DNA from: a virus
Reading direction: 5' to 3' (one strand)
DNA: 29,652 bases
Virus record (IMG/VR): IMGVR_UViG_3300046006_002872
Span: 1-29,652 of that record
Shown here: positions 7,982 through 14,944 of the stretch, one piece after another
How positions within the stretch are numbered: the first letter of the stretch is position 1
Layout of the letters: each line of letters begins with the position of its first letter
Notes under the pieces: generated by a model
Database searches by the model: none
Told to the model about the DNA's origin: nothing
Seen by the model: the letters and a program-made list of their open reading frames with translations, nothing else
Translations under genes and position numbers: made by a program

Positions 7982-7988
7982 CCTATAA
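7955..7988 (-). repeat. 34-bp direct repeat, copy 2 (promoter cassette)
   Basis: Identical to 7398-7431. In this copy the TTATAG at its edge also supplies the last sense codon and stop codon of the gene at 7983-8252. Confidence 0.85.
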
Positions 7989-8252
7989 CGGCATTACATC
8001 TGTAGAAATAAATGGATCATCGAGCTCTAGGTAATCTGGCGTTACCTTGATATATTTATGTTGTTGCTCTTGTAGATAAATGTCAATTAAGTCTTGAGTC
8101 TTTGTTAAGTCTTCCGTAAAGGAACCTTTGTGTCGACATCTTACAACACGTTTAATGATATCAAATTCATAGGCGTTTAATGCCCACTCTTCAGCAAATT
8201 TATAAAGGCTGTCTTTACCTCTGTAATGTGATTGTGTATGTATATTGCTCAT
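7983..8252 (-). CDS. DUF3310-like small protein
   Basis: An 89-residue protein. The segment SHYRGKDSLYKFAEEWALNA, followed by YEFDIIKRVVRCRHKG and EDLTKTQDLIDIYLQ, resembles the DUF3310 pattern. That pattern has an HY near the start, an F/Y-D/N-x-I-K-x-x-x-R block, then a K and a DL-x-K-x-x-x-x-I-x-x-Y-L helix. DUF3310 is common in phages, often fused or next to nucleotide-metabolism enzymes, and its function is not settled. The start overlaps the end of the gp62-like gene by four bases. It is the last gene of the long operon beginning at 14485. Confidence 0.5.
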   Translation of the reverse strand: MSNIHTQSHYRGKDSLYKFAEEWALNAYEFDIIKRVVRCRHKGSFTEDLTKTQDLIDIYLQEQQHKYIKVTPDYLELDDPFISTDVMPL

Positions 8253-8722
8253 TTGATTCCTTTTAATAATTTTTTCTTGTCGCCATCACTATATCCATAT
8301 AACGTTAAGATTCGTTCACATTCAGCCGTATCCATTAATTCCACGTAATCTGCAGCTTCATACAAACTAATTTGATAATGTTCTGCAATTTGAGCAACTA
8401 ATGCTTTATCGAATTTATCTTCGGATTTGCCTTTTATGTATTTTGCATATGTTTTGTTAGTAGGCAATAAATCATAATACAATCGATAAGTTTCTTGTGG
8501 CCGTAATAATCCAATTGTATATGTTTGAAACTCATTAATAAGTTCCGTAAGCTCCATACGCATTGATAAGAATCGATTTGTCATGAATGGACTAAATGCT
8601 TTTTGATCCATATCAGTCCAGGCAGACCATTCTTTCTTTTTATGAGTAACACCATCAATAAAATCAAACAATGTTGCCGCTTTAATAGTATTAGCTGATT
8701 TAATAACTTTTTGCTTTGCCAT
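8249..8722 (-). CDS. 62: Clamp loader small subunit, gp62-like
   Basis: A 157-residue protein. The order and content of FSPFMTNRFLSM, ELINEFQTYTIGLL, YRLYYDLLPTNKTYAKYIKG and VAQIAEHYQISLYEAADYVEL match T4 gp62, where similar blocks (KFMVENALS, AVYAMNLIG, YLMAAVPRGKRYGKWAK, LAKRYQVNTNDAINY) occur in the same order. It is shorter than T4 gp62 (187). Gp62 joins a gp44 tetramer to form the loader that opens the gp45 clamp at primer ends. Its placement just after the gp44-like gene, with one small gene between, supports the call. The N-terminal part is basic and lacks ATPase motifs, as expected for this subunit. Confidence 0.75.
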   Translation of the reverse strand: MAKQKVIKSANTIKAATLFDFIDGVTHKKKEWSAWTDMDQKAFSPFMTNRFLSMRMELTELINEFQTYTIGLLRPQETYRLYYDLLPTNKTYAKYIKGKSEDKFDKALVAQIAEHYQISLYEAADYVELMDTAECERILTLYGYSDGDKKKLLKGIK

Positions 8723-8937
8723 TATAATTTATATCGTTTTCTGTATTGATATTCTAATTCTTTGCCGATTCCTAATTCCAAAATAATTGAAGTCTCTGGA
8801 ATTCCTATTATTCGTTTAGCCGATAAAATATCATCAATTGATTTGTTGCGAAACGTTTTTATTTTTGTTTTAGCATTAGCTCTATTAGATGTTTTAAATA
8901 TAACAGTTACCATGCTTTTGTGATACGATATCGACAT
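8722..8937 (-). CDS. Small basic protein between clamp-loader genes (71 aa)
   Basis: A 71-residue basic protein located between the gp44-like and gp62-like genes, a few bases from the first and overlapping the second start by one base (TAATG-type). It contains VTVIFKTSNRANAKTKIKTF, then IIGIPETSIILELGIG. No known motif is recognised and it does not resemble T4 RegA, which sits on the other side of gp62 in T4. The tight coupling makes a real gene likely and a role in the replisome possible, but this is only positional. Confidence 0.55.
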   Translation of the reverse strand: MSISYHKSMVTVIFKTSNRANAKTKIKTFRNKSIDDILSAKRIIGIPETSIILELGIGKELEYQYRKRYKL

Positions 8938-8941
8938 TATT

Positions 8942-9868
8942 TTAAATTTCTCCTAGTATGTTTACAAACATTGCCATTATATTAATTTCTTTATCAACCA
9001 CGCTAGCATCTTTAAATTGCGATTCTGCAATAATCAAAATGCATGGAGCAATGTGGCCGTGAGCAAATTCATCCAAATTATCATACAAGAAAGTATACAT
9101 TGGAGTAAAGTCTCTAACTTTGCTATCAGCAATGCATTGTCTAATGTTAGTGAATGCAACTTTTTTGTCTTTAGCATTCTTAAGCATTTCAAGTACTTCG
9201 GTCATGTAATTTGCTTGTATTGCACTTGCCTTATCCAATGTTAATCGATTTTCAATTACACAACTTTGAGCTGTATTAATTGCTCTACGAATATCTGGAT
9301 ATGATGCATTAATGATTGCTGCAATATCTTTGATGTCATACTGCACTTGTTTTTCTTCTAATACTGATACTAGTCGCTTTGCTACATCTGTTTTGTTGGG
9401 AGGCATAATAGCAAATGTTTGACAACGTGATTGAATTGGATCGATAATCTTTTCAACATAATTGCATGTTAAAATGAAACGTGTTGTTTTGCTATATGTT
9501 TCCATCAAGTTACGAAGAGCTGCTTGGGCATTTGGTGTCAAATAATCTGCTTCATCTAGAATAATGATTTTCCAACGTTTAAATCCTACTGTTGATGCAT
9601 AACGTTTAATTTTATCTCTAACTGCATCAACTGAGTTTTCATCTGATGCATTAATATACATTAGATCAGCATCGACGCTATTTGCAATAATCTTTGCCAA
9701 TGTAGTTTTACCGGTTCCTGCCGAGCCGTAAAATAATAGATGCGGCACATCACCATTGGCAATAAATATTTTAACTTTTTCGATGATATGTTCATTACCG
9801 ATATATCCTTCTAATGTGTTAGGACGGAATGATTCTGTCCAAAGTGTATTTTCTTGTTGTCCGTACAT
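8942..9868 (-). CDS. 44: Clamp loader large subunit, gp44-like AAA+ ATPase
   Basis: A 308-residue RFC-type AAA+ ATPase, close to the length of T4 gp44 (319). It has the RFC entry box LWTESFRPNTLEGYIG (9-24), Walker A FYGSAGTGKTT (46-56), Walker B IILDEADYL (102-110), sensor 1 FILTCNY (131-137) and the SRC arginine-finger motif at 147-149. The C-terminal collar helices follow. It uses ATP with the gp62-like subunit to load the gp45-like clamp onto primed DNA. It sits directly after dUTPase and the clamp, so the three clamp-system genes are cotranscribed. Confidence 0.95.
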   Translation of the reverse strand: MYGQQENTLWTESFRPNTLEGYIGNEHIIEKVKIFIANGDVPHLLFYGSAGTGKTTLAKIIANSVDADLMYINASDENSVDAVRDKIKRYASTVGFKRWKIIILDEADYLTPNAQAALRNLMETYSKTTRFILTCNYVEKIIDPIQSRCQTFAIMPPNKTDVAKRLVSVLEEKQVQYDIKDIAAIINASYPDIRRAINTAQSCVIENRLTLDKASAIQANYMTEVLEMLKNAKDKKVAFTNIRQCIADSKVRDFTPMYTFLYDNLDEFAHGHIAPCILIIAESQFKDASVVDKEINIMAMFVNILGEI

Positions 9869-9871
9869 ATG

Positions 9872-10297
9872 TTATTTTCCTGTTGATCCAAATCCTCCAG
9901 TGCCACGTTTTGTTCCAGTTAATGAATTGGATTGGTTCCATTGTATTATTTCAATTTTATTCAATACAATTTGTGCAATTCTGTCTCCTGGCATAAACTC
10001 AACAACAGTTGAACTATGATTTATTAATATTACTCCTATTTCTCCTCGGTAGTCAGCATCAATAGTGCCGGGAGTATTCAATACAGTTATTCCTTGTTTT
10101 AATGCTAATCCGCTTCTAGGTCTTACTTGTATTTCATATCCAATTGGAATTTCTACATAAAGTCCCGTTTTTGCTAATATTCGTTCGCCTGGGTTTACTG
10201 TAAGTTTATCCACACAACGAACATCCATTCCTGCGCTACTAGGAGTTTCATATGCCGGTAGCGCATTGGGTGATTTATTTACTATATCTATCTGCAT
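9872..10297 (-). CDS. dut: dUTPase
   Basis: A 141-residue trimeric dUTP pyrophosphatase with all five family motifs. These are SAGMDVR (21-27), RPRSGLALKQG (59-69), NTPGTIDADYRGEIGVILIN (74-93) with the catalytic Asp, PGDRIAQIVL (103-112), and the C-terminal P-loop-like RGTGGFGSTG (131-140). It hydrolyses dUTP to dUMP and pyrophosphate, keeping uracil out of DNA and feeding dTMP synthesis. Its place between the clamp and clamp-loader genes is unlike T4. Length and motifs are complete, so it should be active. Confidence 0.97.
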   Translation of the reverse strand: MQIDIVNKSPNALPAYETPSSAGMDVRCVDKLTVNPGERILAKTGLYVEIPIGYEIQVRPRSGLALKQGITVLNTPGTIDADYRGEIGVILINHSSTVVEFMPGDRIAQIVLNKIEIIQWNQSNSLTGTKRGTGGFGSTGK

Positions 10298-10298
10298 A

Positions 10299-11009
10299 TT
10301 AATTTTGTAACATTACTAACCAATAGCTAGATTCAAAATCAGTTCCAACAAAATCTATTCGAGATAATCCATCGGGAGAAACATGCAATTGTCCTACGTC
10401 GCCTTTATTTGCAACTAATACTTCTTTTAATTTGTCTGCCGAAAAGCATACAGGCTCCATATCGTCAGCCGTTGTTGTTCCTACTTCAAAAGTAATGTTA
10501 TCGGAATTAACTGTTGTATAATTGATAATAAATTTAACAACTCCTGATTTAACTTGTACTGCAAAATTCTTTGCGTCTGGTAATGCATTTTTTGCTTTAA
10601 TGAATTTGTTAATAAAGTCATCATTAACGGCAACTTGTACAACATATTCTGGTTCTGCATTAATGCTTGGAACTGCTGGAATAACCGTTGTATCTGCTAA
10701 CATGAATGTTGCGCGGGTGCTTCCTTCCGAAATACACATTGCATAATTCTTGCCGGCTGCATCTTTAACTTCAATTTCAATTTTTTCACCTAATGCACTT
10801 AACATCTTAGTTAATGCACCTGTATGATTGATACCTAACATGCCTTTCATGAAAGGAGTTGTATTCCATTGAATCTTTCCAACTACGGTTTGATCCATGT
10901 CGATTAATTCACAGCCGACACCTGTTTCGTTTTCTTTAAGGATAACTGCCTCGCAATTTCCTGCTAAATAATAACGATTAATAAATGATTGTAATTTGCT
11001 TTTTTCCAT
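10299..11009 (-). CDS. 45: Sliding clamp, gp45-like
   Basis: A 236-residue protein, close to T4 gp45 (228). It has the expected two similar halves of mixed beta strands. The first half includes IQWNTTPFMKGMLG, and the mid-protein linker holds ADTTVIPAVPSINAEPEYVV, resembling the interdomain crossing in T4 gp45 (SAVVAPNKPIPFPVAS region). No enzyme motif is present, as expected. The trimeric ring tethers polymerase to DNA and in T4 also activates late transcription. The call rests on length, fold pattern and position immediately ahead of dUTPase, gp44 and gp62 homologs. Sequence identity to known clamps is low. Confidence 0.75.
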   Translation of the reverse strand: MEKSKLQSFINRYYLAGNCEAVILKENETGVGCELIDMDQTVVGKIQWNTTPFMKGMLGINHTGALTKMLSALGEKIEIEVKDAAGKNYAMCISEGSTRATFMLADTTVIPAVPSINAEPEYVVQVAVNDDFINKFIKAKNALPDAKNFAVQVKSGVVKFIINYTTVNSDNITFEVGTTTADDMEPVCFSADKLKEVLVANKGDVGQLHVSPDGLSRIDFVGTDFESSYWLVMLQN

Positions 11010-11023
11010 TGTTTTATTTGTTT

Positions 11024-12286
11024 TTAAAATGTAAAGTATTTATTGAAATTTTCGGCATCGGTGGTTGATATACTACTTCCACCAAACTTTTTATATGTTT
11101 TAATATATTTTTCATATGTTTGTAATGCTGCGTCAGGATCGGCAAACATTTCATGCAGTGACAAGATAACATCATACAAGTCTCTTGGTATTACTGTTTC
11201 TAGCAATTCTACATGGCTGTCTACTAGTTGATTGATTTCTTCTGCACATTGCACATATAAATGCACATTGTGAACAACCATTCTAGGCATAGCTTCTTGT
11301 GAATATCGATCTAATCCAGCATCTGTTTTTCCTCCTAGCAAATCATATGTAAAGTCGGTGCATGCTGGACAATGTAATGCACATGGTACATGTTGTGATA
11401 GATCAATAGATACTTCTCCAATTTTTCCTTGACGAATATGAGCTTGTCTTCTATATTCAGCATTTTTAGGAAAATACAATTCCGAAAAGGTTTGTGTTTT
11501 ATAATTTGCTGAATGAAGATATGTTCCAAATACCGGATATTGTCCTGGCGATGATGAATCCGTTGTTACATAGATTCTATTGCCATAATTTTTATTCATT
11601 AATTTTTGCAATGTTGCTAGAATAAAAAAGTCGGATATTTTGCTAATACCCAATAAGTGCAAATATTCTAGTCTAGGATTTTCAAATGTTTTTTCTTTGA
11701 GCATCAATGCAACCGCAAACATAAAGTCTACTAATTTTTGTGGACCTCCAATTGCCCAACCTTGAAAATCAAAATGTTTAAATTTATGATACCACCAAGT
11801 ATATTCATCAGTGTTAGAGCCTTGCAACATGTTAAGGTATTTTGTCTTACCGCTTTGATGTTTTTCAAAATAAGCAAAATTGTCATAACTAATGTCAGCA
11901 CATTCTGCAAATTTATTTCGATATTTTGTTTTAGGTGGAATATCTAAGTTTGCTGCTACATCACTATTAGCTTCTAACCAATGAAATATTTTTTCGCGCA
12001 ATTCGTTGCTATATGGTAATGCTCCTGTTGCTATTTGGTATCCTCCTGAATCTCCAAATACTAGAACATCTTTTTCTAAGCCCATCGTGTCTCGGAAATC
12101 CATTTTCTTGTAATGGTGTCCTGCTGTGATTAGAAAATATGGGTGCCTCCACTTATCTGGATATCTTGAGTCGAAGAACTTTACCGGGTCTCCATTTTCA
12201 AATTTCATATCTTTCTTGAATGCCGAGACCATTGAGCCTGCAGACAACGACGGAAAATATATGAACCGCTTATCTTGTTCTTTCAT
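11024..12286 (-). CDS. dpdA: TGT-family guanine transglycosylase, probable phage DNA transglycosylase (DpdA-like)
   Basis: A 420-residue protein of the tRNA-guanine transglycosylase superfamily. FGDSGGYQIATG (77-88) matches the D-SGG-F/Y-Q active-site motif, with D79 at the general-base position. GWAIGG (176-181) is the substrate-pocket glycine motif. TTDSSS (241-246) has D243 where the nucleophilic Asp is expected. C302, C306, C309 and H339 form C-x3-C-x2-C-x29-H, almost the canonical zinc motif C-x-C-x2-C-x29-H, followed by NVHLYVQ. DpdA members swap guanine in DNA for a 7-deazaguanine made by FolE, QueD and QueE, all encoded elsewhere in this window. A tRNA substrate cannot be excluded from sequence alone, but the phage context and pathway genes favour DNA. 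It overlaps the preceding glycosyltransferase gene by 17 bases. Confidence 0.82.
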   Translation of the reverse strand: MKEQDKRFIYFPSLSAGSMVSAFKKDMKFENGDPVKFFDSRYPDKWRHPYFLITAGHHYKKMDFRDTMGLEKDVLVFGDSGGYQIATGALPYSNELREKIFHWLEANSDVAANLDIPPKTKYRNKFAECADISYDNFAYFEKHQSGKTKYLNMLQGSNTDEYTWWYHKFKHFDFQGWAIGGPQKLVDFMFAVALMLKEKTFENPRLEYLHLLGISKISDFFILATLQKLMNKNYGNRIYVTTDSSSPGQYPVFGTYLHSANYKTQTFSELYFPKNAEYRRQAHIRQGKIGEVSIDLSQHVPCALHCPACTDFTYDLLGGKTDAGLDRYSQEAMPRMVVHNVHLYVQCAEEINQLVDSHVELLETVIPRDLYDVILSLHEMFADPDAALQTYEKYIKTYKKFGGSSISTTDAENFNKYFTF

Positions 12287-13307
12287 TGTTTTTATATTCT
12301 TTTAGTAAATTAATTAATCTTGTTGCTGAAAAAAATCGGTCATGTAAATAATTTGTTAATTTAGCAATATCATTTGTTAAGTCTTGTTGTTCATATTTTA
12401 ATATTGCAGCCACAGCCTCATTTACTGAATCTGCATGTTTAAACATAGGATGATACATTTCCATATATGATAATCTATTAGGAACAATTGTACATGCTCC
12501 TGCACAAGCTGATTCATACATTGAAATTCCCAATGTTTCTTGATCTGCAAATGATACTGCAAACTTTGCTCTTTGAAGAAGTTCATGATATTGTGTTTTA
12601 GTCAAATTTAGATCCATTGCTACAATAAATTGATAATGTGCTAATTCTGGCTGCGATGCTAATTCTTGAAACAAATCTAATCGTTTTTCAGGTGCTATTC
12701 GGTGCGGGAAAACAATAATATTTTCTTTTTCATTAAATGGTTTAGGCGTAATCATATTATGGGTATATTCCATTGGCCAGCCTGTTTGATCAAACGTTGA
12801 ATTTAAAAATACATCATATGTTTTACATATCATTTGAAAATGTGCTGCGGTTGCAATCCAATTATGATCTAGTGCTCCAATAAAGGCTTGTTCAGCGTGC
12901 CTAATCCATGGTTTATCTCCTACGAGCCGACCTAAAAAATCATTCGGGTCATATGAACCCGCGTGCCAAAGTCCGTGCATTACAACCGGAATATTTAGAA
13001 GTTCACTCATATATTTTACATTGATAATAGCTGGGTGCCATGCATCTGTAAAAATGATATGGTCTCCTGCGGTAATCTTACCTAATGTAAATAATTCAGA
13101 CAACTTGTGAAGCTGTGTTGCTTTGTACATGTTAGTACCACCAAAGTTCAAAAATGCACCAGGTGTTGTTGATTCTGGAATTGTATGATCTCCTTCTATA
13201 ACTTGAACATCAAATCCATTATCACGCAATAATTGTGGAACATGTGTCTTCCACTCGCAAGTATATCGTGTCGGTATTGATTCTAAGTCTACTAAAAATA
13301 TTTTCAT
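12270..13307 (-). CDS. GT4-like glycosyltransferase coupled to dpdA
   Basis: A 345-residue GT-B enzyme starting at the ATG at 13307, with GAAAG upstream. A TTG four codons earlier is less likely because the upstream stop TAA lies one base before this ATG. The C-terminal domain has IVFPHRIAPEKRLDLF (198-213) and ETLGISMYESACAGACTIVP (257-276), the GT4 E-x7-E region. The N-terminal domain is unusual, with FTDAWHP and MHGLWHAGSYD in place of the common glycine loop. It is separate from the five-transferase operon and overlaps the dpdA-like gene by 17 bases. Either it glycosylates a virion or cell-surface target, or it acts with the modified base. The sequence does not decide. Confidence 0.7.
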   Translation of the reverse strand: MKIFLVDLESIPTRYTCEWKTHVPQLLRDNGFDVQVIEGDHTIPESTTPGAFLNFGGTNMYKATQLHKLSELFTLGKITAGDHIIFTDAWHPAIINVKYMSELLNIPVVMHGLWHAGSYDPNDFLGRLVGDKPWIRHAEQAFIGALDHNWIATAAHFQMICKTYDVFLNSTFDQTGWPMEYTHNMITPKPFNEKENIIVFPHRIAPEKRLDLFQELASQPELAHYQFIVAMDLNLTKTQYHELLQRAKFAVSFADQETLGISMYESACAGACTIVPNRLSYMEMYHPMFKHADSVNEAVAAILKYEQQDLTNDIAKLTNYLHDRFFSATRLINLLKEYKNNERTR

Positions 13308-13308
13308 A

Positions 13309-13659
13309 TTATCTTTCAATTATTGCTCCATTCTCCCAATCTTCCCAAACTTCTACTTTATACAACGTTGGAAATGATTCTAACAACCATTCTCCAATCA
13401 TTTCACACGACATTGATCCAAATTCTAATACATTTGTTTCAGATCCAGAAAATCCAATTCGCAATCCTTTTTGTATTTTTCTGTTTAACAATATAAATTC
13501 CTCATCGCGATCAGTATGTGTTACGTTTGCATAACAACGGAATCCAAACATATGTCTATGTCTATCCGATAAGAATGCTACTTGTGGAAATATTTCTTTT
13601 GCATCAGGCCAATTATGAAATCCTTCAATGTTAAATGTTACTACTACGCTGTATTTCAT
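13309..13659 (-). CDS. Second T-fold (QueD/PTPS-like) protein
   Basis: A 116-residue protein resembling 6-pyruvoyltetrahydropterin synthase/QueD. H15 (GFHNW) with H34 and H36 (RHRHMFGF) match the three zinc histidines (H...H-x-H). The C-terminus CEMIGEWLLESFP, then LYKVEVWED, matches the family end (S/T-x-E-x-I-A-x-W ... V-x-V-x-E). The QueD catalytic Cys four residues before the H-x-H is absent (L30). It lies in the operon that ends with dpdA, clamp and clamp loader, while the main queD lies near 20 kb. It could be a pathway enzyme acting after QueD or QueE, for example on 7-carboxy-7-deazaguanine, or a folate/biopterin enzyme. The exact reaction is unknown. Confidence 0.55.
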   Translation of the reverse strand: MKYSVVVTFNIEGFHNWPDAKEIFPQVAFLSDRHRHMFGFRCYANVTHTDRDEEFILLNRKIQKGLRIGFSGSETNVLEFGSMSCEMIGEWLLESFPTLYKVEVWEDWENGAIIER

Positions 13660-14057
13660 TTTAATGAATCTGCTATTAATTGTTTGTATTTAGTTGTTGA
13701 CCATCCATGGTCTCTGTTTAGGTATTTTATAGGAATGTTTAATTCATAACCGGTATAAGTTTTTCCTACATAATCATCGCCTAAGAACCTAACATCAAAG
13801 TCTCCTTTAACTAGAGCTTCATATAGATCAGCTTCTGTTTGATATGGAAATACAAAATCAACTTGCCTAAGTGAATCAAGTATCTTTACTCGGTCGCTCC
13901 AATGTAATATTGGTTTAAGTTTTTCTGGTCGTTCAACGGATGGATCTTCATGTAGACACACTATTAATCTATCGCAGTGCTTTTTGCATTCATCAAACAT
14001 GGCAATGTATCCTGGATGTATTACATCAAAGTTTCCTGCTATAACTCCTCTTATCAT
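13656..14057 (-). CDS. Cytidylyltransferase-like protein (TagD family)
   Basis: A 133-residue single-domain nucleotidyltransferase of the glycerol-3-phosphate/ethanolamine-phosphate cytidylyltransferase type. GNFDVIHPGYI (8-18) is the nucleotide-binding entry motif and RDHGWSTTKYKQLI, near the C-terminus, is the counterpart of the RTxGISTTxI motif. Length fits TagD (about 130). The usual HxGH is HPGY here, so the second catalytic histidine is replaced by Tyr, which could lower or change activity. If active it would make a CDP-activated alcohol or sugar. Start and stop overlap both neighbours as ATGA, so it is tightly coupled to the unknown 14054 gene and the T-fold gene. Confidence 0.75.
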   Translation of the reverse strand: MIRGVIAGNFDVIHPGYIAMFDECKKHCDRLIVCLHEDPSVERPEKLKPILHWSDRVKILDSLRQVDFVFPYQTEADLYEALVKGDFDVRFLGDDYVGKTYTGYELNIPIKYLNRDHGWSTTKYKQLIADSLK

Positions 14058-14485
14058 TGTTTATCTCTATCAAATTTATACATATCTGGGACAACATGTT
14101 GCATATTATGTACCGTTGTACAATACAAAGAATAATCTGCATATACAACCTTAATGCTGTCTGATTGTTTTAACAATGCGGCATCAGTACAATTTAACAT
14201 TAACAAGATGTGTGCGCGAATTCGAATCATTGGTGGTATCTTTTCTAACATACCGGGAGTAACTTCGATTGTTATGAAACTAGTATCAGAAATCATTCTG
14301 AATACCGTAGCCCATCGATCATCGTCGATCAATTGGGCGGTTGCACCGGAACAAAAATAAACGTGTGGATTTTTTCCTGCTACAATTCTGTCTAGTGCTT
14401 TAATGTCTGCAATAAACAATGTTTCGATATCAGTGTAACGGCCTTCTATTTCTTTGCCGTACCAATGTGTTTTATAACCAATCAT
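14054..14485 (-). CDS. Hypothetical protein heading the dpdA-clamp operon (143 aa)
   Basis: A 143-residue protein that I do not recognise. It shows alternating hydrophobic strands and helices (TLFIADIKALDRIVAGKNP, IRAHILLMLNCTDAALL) suggesting a small alpha/beta domain. There are four Cys but no clear metal motif, and no signal or membrane segment. Its ATG lies only five bases after a TATAAT box, so it heads a long operon with the cytidylyltransferase, T-fold protein, glycosyltransferase, dpdA, clamp, dUTPase and clamp-loader genes. It overlaps the cytidylyltransferase start as ATGA. Confidence 0.6.
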   Translation of the reverse strand: MIGYKTHWYGKEIEGRYTDIETLFIADIKALDRIVAGKNPHVYFCSGATAQLIDDDRWATVFRMISDTSFITIEVTPGMLEKIPPMIRIRAHILLMLNCTDAALLKQSDSIKVVYADYSLYCTTVHNMQHVVPDMYKFDRDKQ

Positions 14486-14490
14486 ACTAT

Positions 14491-14519
14491 ATTATAATAA
14501 ATGTATTTATATTATCCAA
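14491..14519 (-). promoter_or_regulatory. Promoter of the dpdA/clamp operon (TTGGAT-17-TATAAT)
   Basis: Minus strand TTGGAT, 17 bases, TATAAT, ending five bases before the ATG at 14485. The spacer also contains TATAAATAC (14503-14511), identical to the core of T4 late promoters, so both host-type and late-type transcription are possible. A start point 6-8 bases after the -10 would give an almost leaderless mRNA. Confidence 0.65.
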
Positions 14520-14532
14520 CCTTTATAACAGT

Positions 14533-14563
14533 AAAAAAGTACTAACATTGCTGCTAGTACTTT
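14533..14563 (-). terminator. Rho-independent terminator after 14606-14896
   Basis: On the minus strand AAAGTACTA, a 10-base loop and TAGTACTTT form a perfect 9-bp stem running into TTTTTT. It lies about 40 bases beyond the stop at 14606. The bases that follow (TTTTTTACTGTT, then AGGTT) also follow the terminator at 7438. Confidence 0.85.
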
Positions 14564-14605
14564 AATTTGTCATTTTGGTTCTTTATCTTACATATAAATA
14601 ATTAT

Positions 14606-14896
14606 TTATTTTCTAGTTAATTCGATCCATGGACCAAATTTTTCATAAACATGGGTAACAGTTTTTAACGCTTCATCTGCAGATACATTATGTTTATCCA
14701 TTAAATACTGAACCGCTTCATCGGCGTTTTCTCCGTCTTTATCTTTTCTTGCAAATTCTAAAATAGTAAGAAAATCAACCATCGCATCAGTTTTTCCTAA
14801 TATACTTTGTAAAAAATTACTGAACATTCCTTCGTTTAAGTTTTTCGTACCAAATCGGCGCATATTTTCTGCAAGTACGGTTTTTAATTTTATCAT
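14606..14896 (-). CDS. Putative capsid-targeted internal protein (96 aa)
   Basis: A 96-residue protein with the leader MIKLKTVLAENMRRFGTKNL, then NE. It has L-x-E sites at residues 8-10 (LAE) and 20-22 (LNE). The first ten residues match the MIKLKxLLxE leaders of two other proteins here, and residues 9-22 match the leader at 7921. The mature part (from residue 23) is a helical acidic domain (FLTILEFARKDKDGENADEA, DEALKTVTHVYEKFG) of unknown type. The T4 analogy predicts delivery into the capsid and cleavage by prohead protease. It lies between DNA polymerase and the next operon, with strong ribosome site AAGGA and a terminator after it. Confidence 0.55.
   Translation of the reverse strand: MIKLKTVLAENMRRFGTKNLNEGMFSNFLQSILGKTDAMVDFLTILEFARKDKDGENADEAVQYLMDKHNVSADEALKTVTHVYEKFGPWIELTRK
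14830..14872 (-). repeat. 43-bp leader repeat, copy 2
   Basis: Identical over 43 bases to 7861-7903. It encodes the AENMRRFGTKNLNE part of the leader of the 96-residue protein. Confidence 0.9.
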
Positions 14897-14944
14897 AATT
14901 TTCCTTATTTACATATAAATATAACACAAAAAAAAAACAATTTG

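Noticed and set aside
8722-8937. RegA-type translational repressor between the clamp-loader genes
   Set aside because: The position is suggestive, but the 71-residue sequence does not resemble T4 RegA in length or content.
11024-12286. Housekeeping tRNA-guanine transglycosylase (Tgt)
   Set aside because: Not excluded outright, but the length, phage setting, C-x3-C start of the zinc motif and presence of FolE/QueD/QueE make a DNA-acting member more likely.
13308-13319. TTG start four codons upstream for the glycosyltransferase at 12270
   Set aside because: The ATG at 13307 directly follows the upstream stop and has GAAAG ahead, so it is the better start.
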